From the NCBI RefSeq assembly GCF_010646885.2, contig NZ_CP050700.1, forward strand, positions 842,001 to 906,000: a DNA stretch of 64,000 nucleotides. Reading direction: 5' to 3'. Of the stretch, positions 1 through 10,006 are shown in pieces; position 1 is the stretch's first letter, and each line of letters starts with the position of its first letter. The notes below the pieces were generated by a model. That model saw only the letters and a program-made list of their open reading frames with translations. It searched no databases and was not told the origin of the DNA. The translations under genes and the position numbers were made by a program. This stretch comes from Desulfopila sp. IMCC35008 (GTDB lineage: Bacteria > Desulfobacterota > Desulfobulbia > Desulfobulbales > Desulfocapsaceae).

Positions 1-647
1 ATCCTTGAATATGCACCTATAGCGGTACTGTTATCTGCTGTAACAGTAGATTTATAGCCGACTGCTGTATCAAATGAATGTGCAATTGCGCCTTCACCGA
101 GAGCTGTAGATCCAGTGCCATTTGCACTTGCTTGGTTTGTCCCTGATGTTGAAATCCACGATATTGTGGCTGGTGCAATTGCAAGTCCCTTGACATAACT
201 ATAGGGAACAGCATCAGTAAGATTTACTGGACTGGCAACATTAGTAATGCGTCCTGTTCCGGATGGAGTCAGGTATAAGTTACCTTGGCTACCAATTACT
301 AGACTCTCAGCAGGCGCTCCAGAATCAATTCGGAATACTTGTTTCCCAGCATTTGCGTCTTCGATTGCAATATAGTTGTCTGTACCAGTACCATCAGGAT
401 CATTAATAATTATTTTCCAGTCGTTGGTCGGAAAGCCGCCAGCAGCGCTTGTGTCAGTAAATTCCAACTGTAGAATATTACCTTTTAGCAGTAATGTTGC
501 TTCGCCAAAATCTTCACCATCAATGCAGTTGGTCCCAATACATGCGGATTGGGTTACAATTAAATCGTCAGGAATGACCTGGTCTGCAAAACACTGTGTC
601 CCTAACGGCAAAGCAAGTAATAAGGTTGGTATCATGATTTTTTTCAT
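1..647 (-). CDS. YadA-like trimeric autotransporter, N-terminal part (runs off window)
   Basis: The frame is open from an ATG at 647 to the window edge, so the C-terminus is not visible. A GGAAA ribosome site lies just upstream. The product starts with a signal peptide (MKKIMIPTLLLALPLG, cleavage near CFADQ). It continues with a segment also found in the next gene (CIGTNCIDGEDFG, then NDWKIIINDPDGTG) and ends in YadA-head repeats such as GSTALGEGAIAHS and STAIGAYS. Proteins of this family are secreted, trimeric outer-membrane adhesins or stalks. The C-terminal membrane anchor should lie beyond position 1. It is a paralogue of the gene at 681-1948, 33 bases upstream on the same strand. The substrate or target is unknown. 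Confidence 0.8.
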   Translation of the reverse strand, partial: MKKIMIPTLLLALPLGTQCFADQVIPDDLIVTQSACIGTNCIDGEDFGEATLLLKGNILQLEFTDTSAAGGFPTNDWKIIINDPDGTGTDNYIAIEDANAGKQVFRIDSGAPAESLVIGSQGNLYLTPSGTGRITNVASPVNLTDAVPYSYVKGLAIAPATISWISTSGTNQASANGTGSTALGEGAIAHSFDTAVGYKSTVTADNSTAIGAYSR

Positions 648-680
648 TATGATTTCCTTTTATGCCAGTATCTTTAAAAC

Positions 681-1948
681 TTAAAATTCCCAACTTCCAC
701 CAACTCGTGTCAGTGTCTTACCACTTGAAGTCGAAATACCGGCATTTAGATAGAAATCATCACCTATAGCAGGACTGCTTAGTCTGTGAGCAATGGAAAA
801 ACCAATTCCGTATTTTCCTTCGTACGATGCACTTTCGAGATTGAGAGTTGTTTTTCCTGGCGCCGAAGGAGTCATCACTACTAAAGAAGCAGCTGCGGCG
901 ACTCCCGCATTTGCAGTTTCAAGTTCACCTTGCAGTCGGTTGATTTCCGAACTATTTTCACTTATCGCTTCACTATTATCCTCGATTCTCTGACGGTTAA
1001 TTTTGATATTCTTTCGGTTGGCACTAACACGGGACGAAACTGCGTCTAGTTGCCCCTTATTGACAGCATCAGTACTATTAACTCCATCAGCAACATTTGT
1101 TATTCTTCGCTCGTTGCCTGGTGATCCAACAGACACAGTATTGGGTTCTGATGCTATAGAATCTTTTCCGAGGGCAACACTGTTTGTGGCGCCGCTCAAA
1201 ACTTTGGCATTCTCTCCAACGGCTACTCCGCCCTCTGCTCCAGACGCCACATATGAGTTCGCTCCTATGGCAACAGAATTAGCAGAATGTATTTGTGAGT
1301 TTGCTCCTACTGCGGTGCTATTATCTGCTGTAATTGTTGCTTTATAGCCTATTGCGGTATCATACGATTTTGCAGATGCGCCAGCTCCTATTGCTGTAGA
1401 GCCAACTCCAGATGATGTCGCTTGTGTCTGACTTGTTGATGACAACCAGTCTGGAGTAAGTTTTGAGTTCACGACACTATTAACGGTCCGCAGGTTCGTG
1501 GCATCCGTATCATTAACGGGATCTGCCAAATTTATGATTCTGGCCGTAGATGTCGCAAGGTTGAGATTGCCCTGATCATCAATATGCAGGCTCAACTCTG
1601 GTGCACCAGCATCTATACGAAAAGTCAAAGGATCTGAATTAACATTACCGCTTACAAGCTCTGTGATACCAAAATAGTTGCCACCACCGTTAGCAGAATC
1701 GTTTGCCCTGATTCCCCAATCCACATTGGTCCCGGAAATTGATGTGTCATTAAATTCTATACGGAGATTGTTCTCTTTTAAACGAAGAGTTGCAGTCCCA
1801 AAGTTTTCCCATCGACACAGTCCTGTCCAACACATGTGCTAAATTGCACTATTAGGTCATCATTGATAACGTTATCAGCAGACACGGGTTGAGCAAAAAT
1901 AATCAGTGTCGTACCTATCAATGTTCGACTCAATAATCCTTTCCCCAT
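681..1948 (-). pseudogene. YadA-like trimeric autotransporter with a frameshift near the N-terminus
   Basis: A good start is the ATG at 1948, with an AAGGAG ribosome site and a signal peptide (MGKGLLSRTLIGTTLIIFAQPVSA). That frame stops soon after [10 protein letters not shown]. The rest continues in another frame as [16 protein letters not shown]. Comparison with the paralogue at 1-647 shows that one base is missing in the GGGAAAA stretch at 1804-1810. Downstream are YadA-head repeats ([21 protein letters not shown]), a neck/coiled coil (about residues 240-310 of the long frame) and a C-terminal YadA anchor barrel ending in SWEF, with a terminal Phe typical of outer-membrane barrels. It could be a pseudogene, a phase-variable gene or a sequencing error. 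Confidence 0.8.
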
Positions 1949-2385
1949 TTTCAGTTTCTCCTTTCATGTTTGTTTATTGTTAGATCAAAAAAATGAAAAT
2001 TATTGTTCTCCATTGTATCTATTTATGAATGCGGAGATAAAGAAAAAACAGTAGTTTTTAGGAAAAGCATCTATTAATGACGGCCGATTACTGATAGAGG
2101 GATATTGAGGAGTAGAAAGGAAAGGATTGGCGTAGGGTAGTTGCGCTTAAGGATCCTGGATATTGGCAGTCTGGTAGAGATTGTGGCGGTCCTTCAATCA
2201 CGAAATGTTGAACCGTACATCTACGTGAACAATCATTTTGAGGGGTCGGAGTCGAGGACGATTGAGAAAATTCTACAGCGACTTTGATTGATTGAACAGT
2301 GCAATTGACCAACAGTAAATTGTTGTCCAGTGAATAGTTCTGAATGAGTGTCTTGCAGGGTGCCTAACCATGCGTGGACCATGTC
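1949..2385. other. Intergenic stretch upstream of the YadA-like genes
   Basis: I see no convincing gene here. A 74-codon minus-strand frame (2088-2312) has no family resemblance. The part from about 2270 to 2385 may contain the degraded 3' end of the neighbouring IS200 transposase, because minus-strand fragments such as FTVGQL resemble the usual C-terminus. Confidence 0.4.
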
Positions 2386-2735
2386 TTATGGGTTGTAGCC
2401 TCGATTTTTTAGGTGGGTAAATTCAGACAATAGAACCCGCGAGCTGATTCCTTTTAACCATTGAACGATTTTACTTATATTCTGGGTCGGTCGATACCCT
2501 ATAAACATATGAACATGATCGCTCGCTACTTTACCAGAGATCACTTAGAGTTCATGTTCATATGCAATTTGCCTGAGGATATCACGAGTACGCACAGCAA
2601 CTTCACCCTTCAGTACCTTTTTACGATACTTGGGGATCCAAATTATGTGCACCTTCAGGTCTGTTTTTGTATGAGATCCAAGTCTGTAACGTCGCATAGC
2701 GACAATTTTAATCTTCTCTTCGCCTAAAGGCGAGG
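2386..2735 (-). pseudogene. tnpA: IS200/IS605-family TnpA transposase, dead copy
   Basis: Minus-strand translation from the ATG at 2697 gives a clear IS200-type HUH transposase (MRRYRLGSHTKTDLKVHI, then SDHVHMFIGYRP with the HVH metal motif). A TAA at 2545-2547 interrupts codon 51, between EHEL and VISGKV. The frame then ends at 2386 after FTHLKNRGYNP, before the catalytic-Tyr C-terminal region (usually WARGY), which is only recognisable as degraded sequence. A small hairpin CGCCTAAAGGCG at 2721-2732, just outside the start, fits the subterminal hairpins of IS605 elements. The element cannot encode an active transposase. It belongs to a different subgroup from the copy at 29.8-30.2 kb. Confidence 0.75.
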
Positions 2736-2943
2736 GGTTTCAACCATCCCCGACGGGGACACTAACAAGGTGAAAAGTACACCGCTTCGAATAGTCTCAC
2801 AACTTCGCCCTGTCAGATAAGCATTGGCAGTATGCTCTGCTTTTTGATAACTAATGTATCGCTTTGTTATACATGTAGATTACACTGCTCATTAAATGCT
2901 AATGTTTAAAAATTTTCATTGCAAATAGTCGAAGGTCACGATC

Positions 2944-5900
2944 ATGCCTAAGAAGCCCACCTACGAAGAACTGGAAAAGAGGGTGCAAGAATTAGAACAG
3001 GTTAAAGAAAATCTGCTTGAAGCCAAATTAAGGCAGCAGAAGGCGATCAAAGCCGCAAATATCGGGTTGTGGGATTGGGATCTGAAAGCGAACACAGTCA
3101 ACTATTCCGAGGAGTGGAAACAGCAAATCGGCTATGAGGACCATGAAATCAGCAACGATTTTGCAGAATGGAAATCCCGTGTTCACCCGGAGGACCTTGC
3201 CCAGACGATCACAGTGGTTACCGAAAGTATAGCCAGATCAAGAAAAAATCATGAGGTGGAATTTCGATTCCGTCATAAAGATGGTTCCTATCGCTGGATT
3301 CTTTCCCAGGGCTCAATAATTCAGGACCATAAAGGCAATCCTGTACGGATGCTTGGCTCTCACATTGATATAACCGATCGGAAGATGGCCGAAAGAGAAA
3401 CCCTGGTTCTGAAAACCGCGATTGACCAGGCTCCTGTCGGTATCGTTTTGGCTGATGCAGGCATCAGTATATATTATTGGAACCCTGAAGGATTGGGCAT
3501 GCGCGGGGGTAAACCGGGTGATTTGGTTGAAATCCCCAAAGAGGCATTTAAAAACTGGCAGATCTATACGCTTACCGGGGAGCCGTATGAGGTAGAAGAT
3601 CTCCCGCTTGTTAGGGCGATAAAGAAAGGTACAATCATCAGAGAGGATTTTATAGTTAAAGATCAGGACGGCAACGACCATATTTGCAATGCCATCGCCT
3701 GCCCTGTGTTTGAAAATGGCAGGATTGTGGGGGGCATGGTTATTTTCGTTGATATTACTGAGCGTAAACACGCTAACGAGGCCTTGTGCAAAAGCCATGA
3801 AATGCTCAAACGAACTGAAGCAATGGCCAATATTGGCAGTTGGGAATGGAATGTTCAGAGTGACCGGACGTACTGGTCAGAAGAGTTGTTTCGTTTATTT
3901 GGACGAGATCCCGTGGACGGTTCCCCCTCCTTTGCTGAGCAATCGAGTTTCTATGCGAACGGAGACATGCAGCGTTTAAGAGATGCTGTTGAGCTCTGCG
4001 TTAAGAGAGGGACTCCGTATGAAATTGAGCTGCGAGCAATTCGATCTGACGGTGAAATAAGGCATTGCGTTTCAAGGGGACAACCACAATACGATGAGAA
4101 TGGAAAGGTTTACCAGATCTTTGGATCTTTCCAGGACATAACAGAACGCAAACTGGTCGAGGAACAATTGCGCGAGAGTGAGCAAAGGCTTACGTTGGCA
4201 ACGGCGTCGGCGGGCATCGGAACCTGGGCCTGGGATATTGTCACCGATGAAATGATGTGGGATGAGCACATATTTCGCCTGTATGGAATCACTGAAATCC
4301 CCCAGCATTACGGGCTGGATTATTGGCAGAACTGTCTGCATCCCGACGACCGAGAGAAATCCGCCGAGGCCTGCATGGCAGCAGTGCGCGGCGAGAAAGA
4401 GTTCGACATCGAGTTCCGTGTGCAATGCCCGGACGGAATGGTTCGCTGGATGAAGGGTAACGGCGTTGTGATCCGTGATGAGGGTGGCAATCCGCTCCGC
4501 ATGCTTGGTACCAATTACGATATCACCGAACGTAAGGTGTCCGAGGAGGTGGTGAGGGAGAGTGAAAAGCGTTTCGCTACCGCATTTCAGTATAGCCCAG
4601 CACCTTTGGTTCTGTCGGAAATCGATACCGGTTTATTTATCGATGTCAACGATCGATGGATCGAGATGCTCGAATTCACTCGTGAGGAGCAAATCGGGAA
4701 AACTTCCAAGGAGGTCGGCATTTGGGACGATCCTGGAGAACGCGACCGTATTATTGCCAAGCTTCGTTCCGATGGCCGCGTCAGAGATGAGCCCATCCGA
4801 TTCAAGACCAAGTCTGGAAAAGCTATCATCGCTCTCTGGTCGGCAGAAAGTGTCAATCTTTCGGGCCAGCAGGTGATGCTGTCGATGATTACGGACATCA
4901 CACAGTTGAGACAGGCCGAGGAAGAACGTGAACACCTCGATGCCCAACTTCAACAGGCCCAGAAAATGGAAGCCGTAGGTCGTTTGGCCGGTGGCATAGC
5001 CCATGACTTCAATAATATGCTGGGGGTAATTCTAGGCTATGCCGAGCTGGCCCTCAAAAAGATAGATCCTGCCTCGCCAATTTATGCCAACCTGCATAGG
5101 ATTCACGAAGCCGGTGAACGTTCAGCCGACCTGACACGGCAGCTGCTGGCCTTTGCCCGCAAACAGACCATTGCTCCCAAAGTCATAAATATAAACGACA
5201 CAGTGGAGGGGATGCTCAATATGCTCCGTCGCCTGATTGGTGAAGATATCGATCTGCTCTGGCACCCCGGCAGAAGCCTCCAGACGATCAAGATCGACCC
5301 CTCACAGATCGACCAGCTCCTCGCTAATCTCTGCGTCAACGCTCGAGACGCCATTGAAGGGGTGGGCAAGATCACCATAGAAACAGGTGCGAAAAGCATT
5401 GATAACGACTACTGCCATGACCACTTGGAGTCTCAACCTGGAGACTACGTAATGCTAGGAGTTAGCGACGACGGTTGTGGAATGGACAAAAGAACTCTGA
5501 GTCAAATCTTTGAACCTTTTTTTACCACCAAGGAAAAGGGCCAAGGTATCGGCCTGGGGCTCGCATCTATTTATGGTATAGTTAAGCAGAATAACGGTTT
5601 CATTAACGTTTACAGCGAGCCGGACCAGGGAACAACATTTAAGATCTATTTACCAGTGTATGGTGGAAAATCAGCCGAAACCGGGGAAAAAGCGGATGGC
5701 CCACCCACCGAACGAGGAAACGAGAGCATTCTCCTTGTGGAGGATGAGTCGGCAATTTTGGATATGACCACCATGATGCTTGAAAGTCTGGGATATAGAG
5801 TGGTAGCCGCCGCCACCCCTGGCGAGGCTATCCGCCTGACTCATGAATATCAGGGGCGGATCGACCTGTTGATGACCGACGTTGTGATGCCAGAAATGAA

Positions 5901-6084
5901 TGGCCAGGAGTTAGTCATAAACCTTCTCTCCCACTACCCGCATCTCAAGCGTCTGTTTATGTCCGGCTACACCGCAAACGTCATTGCTCACCACGGCGTG
6001 CTGGACGAAGGCGTACACTTCATTCAAAAACCTTTTTCAATGAAAGACCTGGGAAGGAAATTGCGGGAAGTCCTGGAAGGCTGA
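2944..6084 (+). CDS. PAS multi-sensor hybrid histidine kinase
   Basis: This is a 1046-residue signalling protein with no membrane segment, so it is probably cytoplasmic. A short coiled coil (residues 1-35) is followed by five PAS/PAC modules at about 38-150, 155-275, 285-400, 410-530 and 540-655, each ending in a DITxRK-like PAC tail. The HisKA domain has the phospho-acceptor His687 in GGIAHDFNN. The ATPase domain has the N box (NLCVNARDAI) and G boxes (DDGCGMD, GIGLGLA). A C-terminal receiver has Asp979 in MTDVVMPEMNG. The His-to-receiver architecture lets it phosphorylate itself internally. No separate response regulator is adjacent, so the output is unknown. The opening MPKKPTYEELEKRVQELE is common in Desulfobacterota kinases. 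Confidence 0.93.
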   Translation: MPKKPTYEELEKRVQELEQVKENLLEAKLRQQKAIKAANIGLWDWDLKANTVNYSEEWKQQIGYEDHEISNDFAEWKSRVHPEDLAQTITVVTESIARSRKNHEVEFRFRHKDGSYRWILSQGSIIQDHKGNPVRMLGSHIDITDRKMAERETLVLKTAIDQAPVGIVLADAGISIYYWNPEGLGMRGGKPGDLVEIPKEAFKNWQIYTLTGEPYEVEDLPLVRAIKKGTIIREDFIVKDQDGNDHICNAIACPVFENGRIVGGMVIFVDITERKHANEALCKSHEMLKRTEAMANIGSWEWNVQSDRTYWSEELFRLFGRDPVDGSPSFAEQSSFYANGDMQRLRDAVELCVKRGTPYEIELRAIRSDGEIRHCVSRGQPQYDENGKVYQIFGSFQDITERKLVEEQLRESEQRLTLATASAGIGTWAWDIVTDEMMWDEHIFRLYGITEIPQHYGLDYWQNCLHPDDREKSAEACMAAVRGEKEFDIEFRVQCPDGMVRWMKGNGVVIRDEGGNPLRMLGTNYDITERKVSEEVVRESEKRFATAFQYSPAPLVLSEIDTGLFIDVNDRWIEMLEFTREEQIGKTSKEVGIWDDPGERDRIIAKLRSDGRVRDEPIRFKTKSGKAIIALWSAESVNLSGQQVMLSMITDITQLRQAEEEREHLDAQLQQAQKMEAVGRLAGGIAHDFNNMLGVILGYAELALKKIDPASPIYANLHRIHEAGERSADLTRQLLAFARKQTIAPKVININDTVEGMLNMLRRLIGEDIDLLWHPGRSLQTIKIDPSQIDQLLANLCVNARDAIEGVGKITIETGAKSIDNDYCHDHLESQPGDYVMLGVSDDGCGMDKRTLSQIFEPFFTTKEKGQGIGLGLASIYGIVKQNNGFINVYSEPDQGTTFKIYLPVYGGKSAETGEKADGPPTERGNESILLVEDESAILDMTTMMLESLGYRVVAAATPGEAIRLTHEYQGRIDLLMTDVVMPEMNGQELVINLLSHYPHLKRLFMSGYTANVIAHHGVLDEGVHFIQKPFSMKDLGRKLREVLEG

Positions 6085-6301
6085 CATGTTAATTTTGTGA
6101 CTGGTTCACGGTGGAATATCGCATCAACTCGGACTGGCAATCCCGCTCTTTTATGCAGACTTCTAATCTTGCCCTATAGAAGGTCTTCACATTCTATCAA
6201 CGGATTCCATTAAACAAAGGTACATAACCCACCACAGGATTTTGGTTTAGTCCTTGAGTTGTGGAAATTTTATTAGTTTTCAGGGAGTTGCTTTTCTGTT
6301 G

Positions 6302-6635
6302 CTAATTTACCGCTGATTTCAGGGGAAGAACTCCTATAGAATCTCGAAGTTTTTCGTCAGAGAAATCATATTCACCAAGCAGGTAAATATGCGACCATGC
6401 AACCGGAGAATGGGTTTCAATGAACTGCATTAGAATTTCCCGGCTCTTTTCGTCTTGAGTTCTTGCCAGCTTTTGAGAAAGATATAAATAGTTCCAGCAA
6501 ATTATACAGTTCTTAATCAAACGATTGCAGGACTCAGCTATTTCCTGTTCCTCCTTCTCAGCCTGGGTACATTCATGAGGGTTGCCGACGGCCACGGCAC
6601 GGGTAAACCTGTTGGCAAGTTCTACTTTATTGATC
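6302..6635 (-). pseudogene. Tn3-family transposase, C-terminal fragment
   Basis: The minus-strand frame reads KVELANRFTRAVAVGNP, then CNRLIKNCIICWNYLYLSQ and HIYLLGEYDFSDEKLRD. These are the conserved C-terminal blocks of Tn3-family DDE transposases, which are normally about 950-1000 residues long. Only around 110 residues remain. The fragment abuts an IS3-type fragment at 6661 and has lost its catalytic core, so this is transposon debris. I could not find a terminal inverted repeat or a resolvase. Confidence 0.75.
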
Positions 6636-6660
6636 TTGCAACAATAAAGTGGAGCCCCAG

Positions 6661-6879
6661 TTAAGCCGTTTTCCTCTCAGACCACCACTCTTCCTCAAAA
6701 AGAGCTGGTGCCTTATATCCGTTCGTTGAATGCTTCCTGCGGCGGTTAAAATAAACTTCGATATAGTTGAATAGAGTTTGCTCAGCCTCCAAGGCGTCCC
6801 GAAATCGAACATGGCCCAATGACCGGGTAGCTGCGATAAGTGCCAACTTTCTATAATTATCCCAAATAACGTGGGACAA
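6661..6879 (-). pseudogene. IS3-family transposase OrfB, C-terminal fragment
   Basis: The frame contains LEAEQTLFNYIEVYFNRRRKH followed by STNGYKAPALFEEEWW. This is the end of the integrase-core domain of IS3-type OrfB transposases (the usual block is YIEVFYNRxRRHSxLGYxSP). About 60 recognisable residues remain of a protein normally near 280. The first residues of the open frame do not match the family. It lies next to the Tn3 fragment, suggesting an insertion followed by deletion. Confidence 0.7.
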
Positions 6880-7680
6880 GAATCTACCGCGTTAATTCAA
6901 GATTAGATATAACATAGAAGAAAGTAGTATCTGTCACAGCACTTCTTGACAATGGAGTATCTATTTAGAGTCATCTCATCTCTTTTTCTGTTCGTAGCCT
7001 AACAAAGAAAAGTGAAAACTCAAACCATCAGTGACGTACTATTATCATAGCCGATGAGGCAGGAGCAGAAGAGTTGAGTATATGATCTGCACAGGAAGAG
7101 TCCTAATTTGCAGGATTTCTTAAATGGTTGATCTTGCCAATGCGAGTCTCTGCCAATGTGATATTGTGCGTTCCAGTAACCTCTCATGGATAATGTCGAT
7201 CTCAGCCTGCTCGTTTGTTGTTAGGGTCTAAAGACTGCCTGAATTTCTCTCCCGACATCCGAGGTGGGGATGAGTACGACTACCCTGCGGCCAAGATTAA
7301 GGCAGAGAAATTAGTCGATTCAGGGAGCTCAAAAGATACGGTACACCGCTACGTGCGTGCTATGAACAATGCAGGATCCTCATCCAATTGAAAAAACCAT
7401 TCTAGGTACTTGGGTATTGGACCCATCGCCTCTCCCGCATCTTCTTCCTTACCGACATACCGATCTGCCCTTTGAGGCGAACGTATATTGTGGCGGTGGT
7501 TTGAAACTCCGCCAAAACCTGTCAGGTATATTTTAACAGGTGGAAGAGGGTGCAACATCGATAAAGAGCGGGTATAGTCTTGGCCGTGCTGTACGGTGGT
7601 CCCAGCCACGACCTGATCATGTCAGCGAGTATTTACGCTGACAAACATAAAAATTTGCTGTTATTGCCAATATTTTTGCT
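6880..7680. other. Gene-poor stretch beside transposon debris
   Basis: No intact gene is evident. At about 7240-7391 one plus frame without a start reads GGDEYDYPAAKIKAEKLV and then SSKDTVHRYVRAMN before a stop. This looks like the tail of a former gene whose family I do not recognise. An 86-codon minus frame (7349-7609) is not convincing. The stretch 7088-7190 resembles one at 30543-30645 (listed separately). Confidence 0.4.
7088..7190 (+). repeat. Diverged ~100-bp repeat, copy 1 (other copy at 30543-30645)
   Basis: It begins CTGCACAGGAAGAG and includes TTTCTTAAAT, TTGATCTTGCCA and a later GCCAATGTGATATTG. The copy near 30.5 kb has the same blocks in the same order with scattered differences (by eye roughly two thirds identical). 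It has no coding potential. It may be the end of a lost mobile element or an attachment-like sequence. Confidence 0.45.
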
Positions 7681-8673
7681 ATGCTGAATGAACTAACTAG
7701 AAATGCTGACGGGGTGCTCTACCGTATAGAAGACAATGTGGAAACAGCGGTGAACCGCTATGTCCTTTCCACTCCCGAATCACGTGCCATATGCAACGAC
7801 CCTCTAGTGATGGGTTATGAGTACACCGAGAAACTGGAAGGAGCCTGTGCGACCTTTCTGCGCCAGGCCAGGGAGGCGACAACGTTGGGGCTTGAGGAGC
7901 ATCGCTCAGTGGTGTTCAACATCCTCCGGGGTGGTCTGAACTTCAGCCTCCGCGGCGCCCTGGCAAAGGCGTACGGCTGGAACAATCACAGTTCTTCCTT
8001 CGTGACGGCCCAGCGGGCCAGGGTTACCGAAGGCTCGGAGCAGTGGCACATTACAGAAGATGAGTACCAGAAAATAACCTTTCCGCCGAAGGCCCAGGTC
8101 ATCATCGGTGATGTGGTTGCCACGGGCACCAGCCTGCGGCATGGGTTGGAGATCATGATCCAAGAGGCAGTGAAACAGGGGACGGAGCTGGGCTCCATTC
8201 TCTTTTTCACCATCGGCGGCCCCAAGAGTGAAGAAAGACTGATCGAGGCCGATGCGGCGTGCCGCAAGCATTTTCCCGACTACGAGGGAACCCACGTCTG
8301 CTATATAGAAGGGCGGTTTTTTGTACCGACGGCCGAGACCCCGGTGACCATCAAGATCACCGGCACCGACCTGCTGCGCTGTCACTCGCTGCTCGCTCCT
8401 GAGTTCATTGAATCCAATTTCGAGGCACCCTCCTATCCTTTGGAGCGCTGCACTATCTATGATGCCGGCTCCCGTGCTTTCCAGGTGAGGGAGTACCTTG
8501 AGGATGTGATCGACTACTGGATGAAGGTGAAAGAGCTGGCCGCATCCATGTCCTTTGCTGAGGTGATGGAAGAGCGGTTCCCCGAGCTGGATGTAAAGAG
8601 GTTTGGCAACGTTTCTCTTCAGGATGTGGCAGAAGGGCAGCTGAGCAGCCTGCAGTCACTTATAAGACCGTAA
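7681..8673 (+). CDS. Phosphoribosyltransferase-family protein (type I PRTase fold)
   Basis: This 330-residue protein has the PRPP-binding signature VIIGDVVATGTSL at about residues 138-150, where the acidic pair is replaced by GD. An upstream block, NILRGGLNFSLRGAL, resembles the substrate-side loop of uracil or purine PRTases. PRTases join a free base to PRPP to make a nucleotide. The protein is longer than Upp or Apt (about 180-210 residues), with an extra C-terminal region of unknown role. It converges on a CodA-like deaminase and a nucleoside importer, so a role in base salvage is likely. The base specificity cannot be read from the sequence. No strong ribosome site precedes the ATG at 7681. 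Confidence 0.75.
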   Translation: MLNELTRNADGVLYRIEDNVETAVNRYVLSTPESRAICNDPLVMGYEYTEKLEGACATFLRQAREATTLGLEEHRSVVFNILRGGLNFSLRGALAKAYGWNNHSSSFVTAQRARVTEGSEQWHITEDEYQKITFPPKAQVIIGDVVATGTSLRHGLEIMIQEAVKQGTELGSILFFTIGGPKSEERLIEADAACRKHFPDYEGTHVCYIEGRFFVPTAETPVTIKITGTDLLRCHSLLAPEFIESNFEAPSYPLERCTIYDAGSRAFQVREYLEDVIDYWMKVKELAASMSFAEVMEERFPELDVKRFGNVSLQDVAEGQLSSLQSLIRP

Positions 8674-8717
8674 TAACCTGCGTGTGTCAGTCTTTGCTCC
8701 AGCCGGGTCCCTTACTC

Positions 8718-9995
8718 TTATCTTTTCAGGTGAAAATCGACGCTGCTCGTCTCGCCGCCCAGGTTAAGCGTGCTGGTTGACGGGGGCGTTGAAGCTACGA
8801 CTTCTCCCCTGCGGAAAACGAAGAGGCGGACAGGCTGCAGCCGCAATGCGTCCATAACGCTTTTCGCCTGGAGTACCACAAAATCTGCAGGATTTCCAAC
8901 CGCTATGCCATACCGTTCAAGGTTGAGCACTTCCGCTCCCCTGGTGGTGACCATCTCAAGCAGCAGGTTCATCTGCTCCGTCCCCATCATCTGCAAACAG
9001 TGGCCGCCCATGTGTGCCACTTCCAGCATATCGTGGCTGCCCATAGGGTACCAGGGGTCCATTACGCAGTCATGGCCGAAAGCCACATTGACTCCGGCAT
9101 TAAGTAGCTCGGGTACCCTGGTGAGTCCCCTTCTCTTGGGATAGGTGTCGTGGCGTCCCTGGAGGTGTATATTTATCAATGGGTTGCAGATTGCCTGGAT
9201 GCTGCTCTCGGCCATGAGCGGCAGCAGTTTCGAGACATAGTAATTGTCCATGGAGTGCATGGAGGTGAGGTGGGAGGCCGCAACCCGCTCTCCCAGCCCC
9301 ATCCGTAAGGTCTCATAAGTCAAATGCTCTATATGCCTTGAATTGGGGTCGTCTGTTTCATCACAGTGTATGTCCACCAGCAGACCGTGGGACTCCGCCA
9401 GAGAGCAGAGCCAGCTGATGGATTTTCTACCTTCTTCCGCTGTCCTCTCAAAATGAGGAATGCCACCAACCACCTCCACACCTTTTTCGAGGGCCCGCAC
9501 CATGAGTTCTTTGCCCTCTTTTGTCCGCAGTAGACCGTCCTGGGGGAAAGCGACCAGTTGGAGGTCTACCCAGTTTTTCATCTCATCTTTGACTTCCAGC
9601 AGGACATCCAGGGCCAGAAGTGAGGGGTCGGTGACATCGACATGGGTGCGTACGGCCAGCGTACCCCGGGCGATGGACCAGCGCAGCATCTCCATGGCCC
9701 GCTGCTTCACCTGTTCGGCCTTGAGGTCTGGTTTCAGTTCATTCCAGATCTCTATGCCCTCCAGCAGGGTGCCGCTTTGGTTGAATCTGGGCAGGCCCAG
9801 TGAAAGTGCTGCATCCAGGTGAAAGTGACTGTCGACGAAGGGGGGCACAACAAGATTGCCACCAGCATCCAGTTCCTTCGCAGCTTCCGCTGTGATGGAG
9901 CTGTCTATTTCCCTGATAACCCCCTGGTGGATGGCGATATCGTAGGTTTTATCTTTCCCGGGAAACGAGACGTTTCTGACTAAGCAATTGAGCAT
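8718..9995 (-). CDS. codA: Cytosine deaminase-like amidohydrolase
   Basis: A 425-residue metal-dependent amidohydrolase. The metal motif is HFHLD (His57, His59), followed by a later VDIHCDET and by FGHDCVMDPWYPMG, which matches the GHDxVxDPWYPLG block of E. coli CodA carrying the catalytic Asp. Length agrees with CodA (about 427). Family members deaminate cytosine to uracil or related bases and triazines in the cytoplasm. The gene is the last of a minus-strand run after two nucleoside-type ABC permeases (gap 11 bases), so it probably acts on the imported base. The substrate could instead be another purine, pyrimidine or N-heterocycle. Confidence 0.85.
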   Translation of the reverse strand: MLNCLVRNVSFPGKDKTYDIAIHQGVIREIDSSITAEAAKELDAGGNLVVPPFVDSHFHLDAALSLGLPRFNQSGTLLEGIEIWNELKPDLKAEQVKQRAMEMLRWSIARGTLAVRTHVDVTDPSLLALDVLLEVKDEMKNWVDLQLVAFPQDGLLRTKEGKELMVRALEKGVEVVGGIPHFERTAEEGRKSISWLCSLAESHGLLVDIHCDETDDPNSRHIEHLTYETLRMGLGERVAASHLTSMHSMDNYYVSKLLPLMAESSIQAICNPLINIHLQGRHDTYPKRRGLTRVPELLNAGVNVAFGHDCVMDPWYPMGSHDMLEVAHMGGHCLQMMGTEQMNLLLEMVTTRGAEVLNLERYGIAVGNPADFVVLQAKSVMDALRLQPVRLFVFRRGEVVASTPPSTSTLNLGGETSSVDFHLKR

Positions 9996-10006
9996 AGAGT
10001 GCCTCC

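Noticed and set aside
2088..2312. A 74-codon minus-strand open frame
   Set aside because: No ribosome site, family resemblance or neighbour context; it probably lies in degraded transposon sequence.
2461..2727. An 88-codon plus-strand open frame
   Set aside because: It is antisense to the recognisable IS200 transposase remnant on the minus strand, which explains its length.
7349..7609. An 86-codon minus-strand open frame
   Set aside because: Odd composition and no recognisable domain; it lies in transposon debris.
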